NCBI GenBank assembly: GCA_020883125.1
Contig: JAHREW010000045.1
Coordinates: forward strand, 1-54,066
Source: Microcoleus sp. CAWBG506
Lineage (GTDB): Bacteria > Cyanobacteriota > Cyanobacteriia > Cyanobacteriales > Microcoleaceae
Length of the DNA: 54,066 nt
Reading direction: 5' to 3'
This document shows, in pieces, positions 53,956 to 54,066 of this stretch. How positions within the stretch are numbered: position 1 is the first letter of the stretch; each line of letters starts with the position of its first letter. Position numbers and translations under genes: made by a program. Under the pieces are notes generated by a model. The model was not told the origin of the DNA. It saw only the letters and a list, made by a program, of their open reading frames with translations, and did no database searches.

Positions 53956-54066
53956 CTAATCGTTTAAAAACTCAACATTGGTGGACAAAGAGGCATAACT
54001 GTAACCATCAAAGCGGTGAACCGCGCGGCAGTGCTTCCAACGAATACTCTGCAAGCGCACATGAGC
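53956..54066 (-). CDS. 3' end of a gene cut by the window edge
   Basis: Thirty-six codons are open from the window edge to a TAG (… CRAVHRFDGYSYASLSTNVE …). A strong terminator follows at once. Too little is visible to name the product. Confidence 0.5.
   Translation of the reverse strand, partial: AHVRLQSIRWKHCRAVHRFDGYSYASLSTNVEFLND

Overview
The window is a cyanobacterial chromosome segment. It carries psaA and psaB (photosystem I core), chlM (chlorophyll synthesis), a cyanobacterial-type ispH, ArsM, RppA/RppB-like regulators and very many GCGATCGC (HIP1) octamers. The gene content, the heptanucleotide tandem repeats and the abundant MITE-like palindromes suggest a filamentous, Microcoleus/Oscillatoria-like species; that genus-level guess is inference.

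Layout. 1-4280: the tail of a transposase, a small PepSY-like membrane protein, a lipoprotein, aspartate ammonia-lyase (aspA), a small conserved protein and a DUF362 protein. 4281-25320: a large exopolysaccharide locus. A glycosyltransferase at 4994 is followed by a minus-strand series (Wzy polymerase, Wzx-type flippase, an unknown protein, glycosyltransferases, a sugar epimerase and a WecG/TagA transferase). One FkbM methyltransferase in the series points the other way. The outer-membrane exporter (Wza/OPX) and the Wzc-type co-polymerase/tyrosine kinase are divergent from it, with a CheY-like regulator behind them. No initiating phosphoglycosyltransferase is seen in the window.

Inside the exopolysaccharide series, between the flippase and the unknown protein, sits an apparently intact IscB element (16.46-18.05 kb). 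It has an IscB nuclease with all expected RuvC, bridge-helix and HNH residues, a 5' structured region expected to be its omega RNA, and hairpin ends. The element boundary falls on the flippase stop codon, so the natural guide would be the 3' end of the flippase gene. This is the most interesting system in the window.

25.6-36.4 kb: housekeeping and accessory genes. These are ispH, a GxxExxY (PD-(D/E)XK-like) gene wrapped in inverted repeats together with an internally deleted second copy, two Amt ammonium transporters (the first with a canonical NtcA box), a GDSL/SGNH hydrolase, purE, nagA and chlM. 36.6-44.8 kb: a metal-resistance region, with a small adaptor-like protein, a CusA/CzcA-type RND pump and an RppA/RppB-like two-component pair all on the minus strand, followed by arsenite methyltransferase arsM. 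44.9-51.7 kb: a repeat-rich lipoprotein gene and then psaA-psaB with a strong terminator. 51.9-54.1 kb: small proteins, including an exported group 1 truncated haemoglobin followed one base later by a secreted small protein.

Intergenic DNA is rich in repeats: three heptamer tandem arrays, a 137-bp MITE-like palindrome, a composite dispersed repeat found twice, and two hairpins resembling the right ends of TnpB (IS605-type) elements without any tnpB nearby, one of them in the psaA leader. No tRNA, rRNA or CRISPR array was recognised. Start codons were re-chosen by eye from Shine-Dalgarno signals and conserved N-termini; family names rest on motif recognition, not on database searches.
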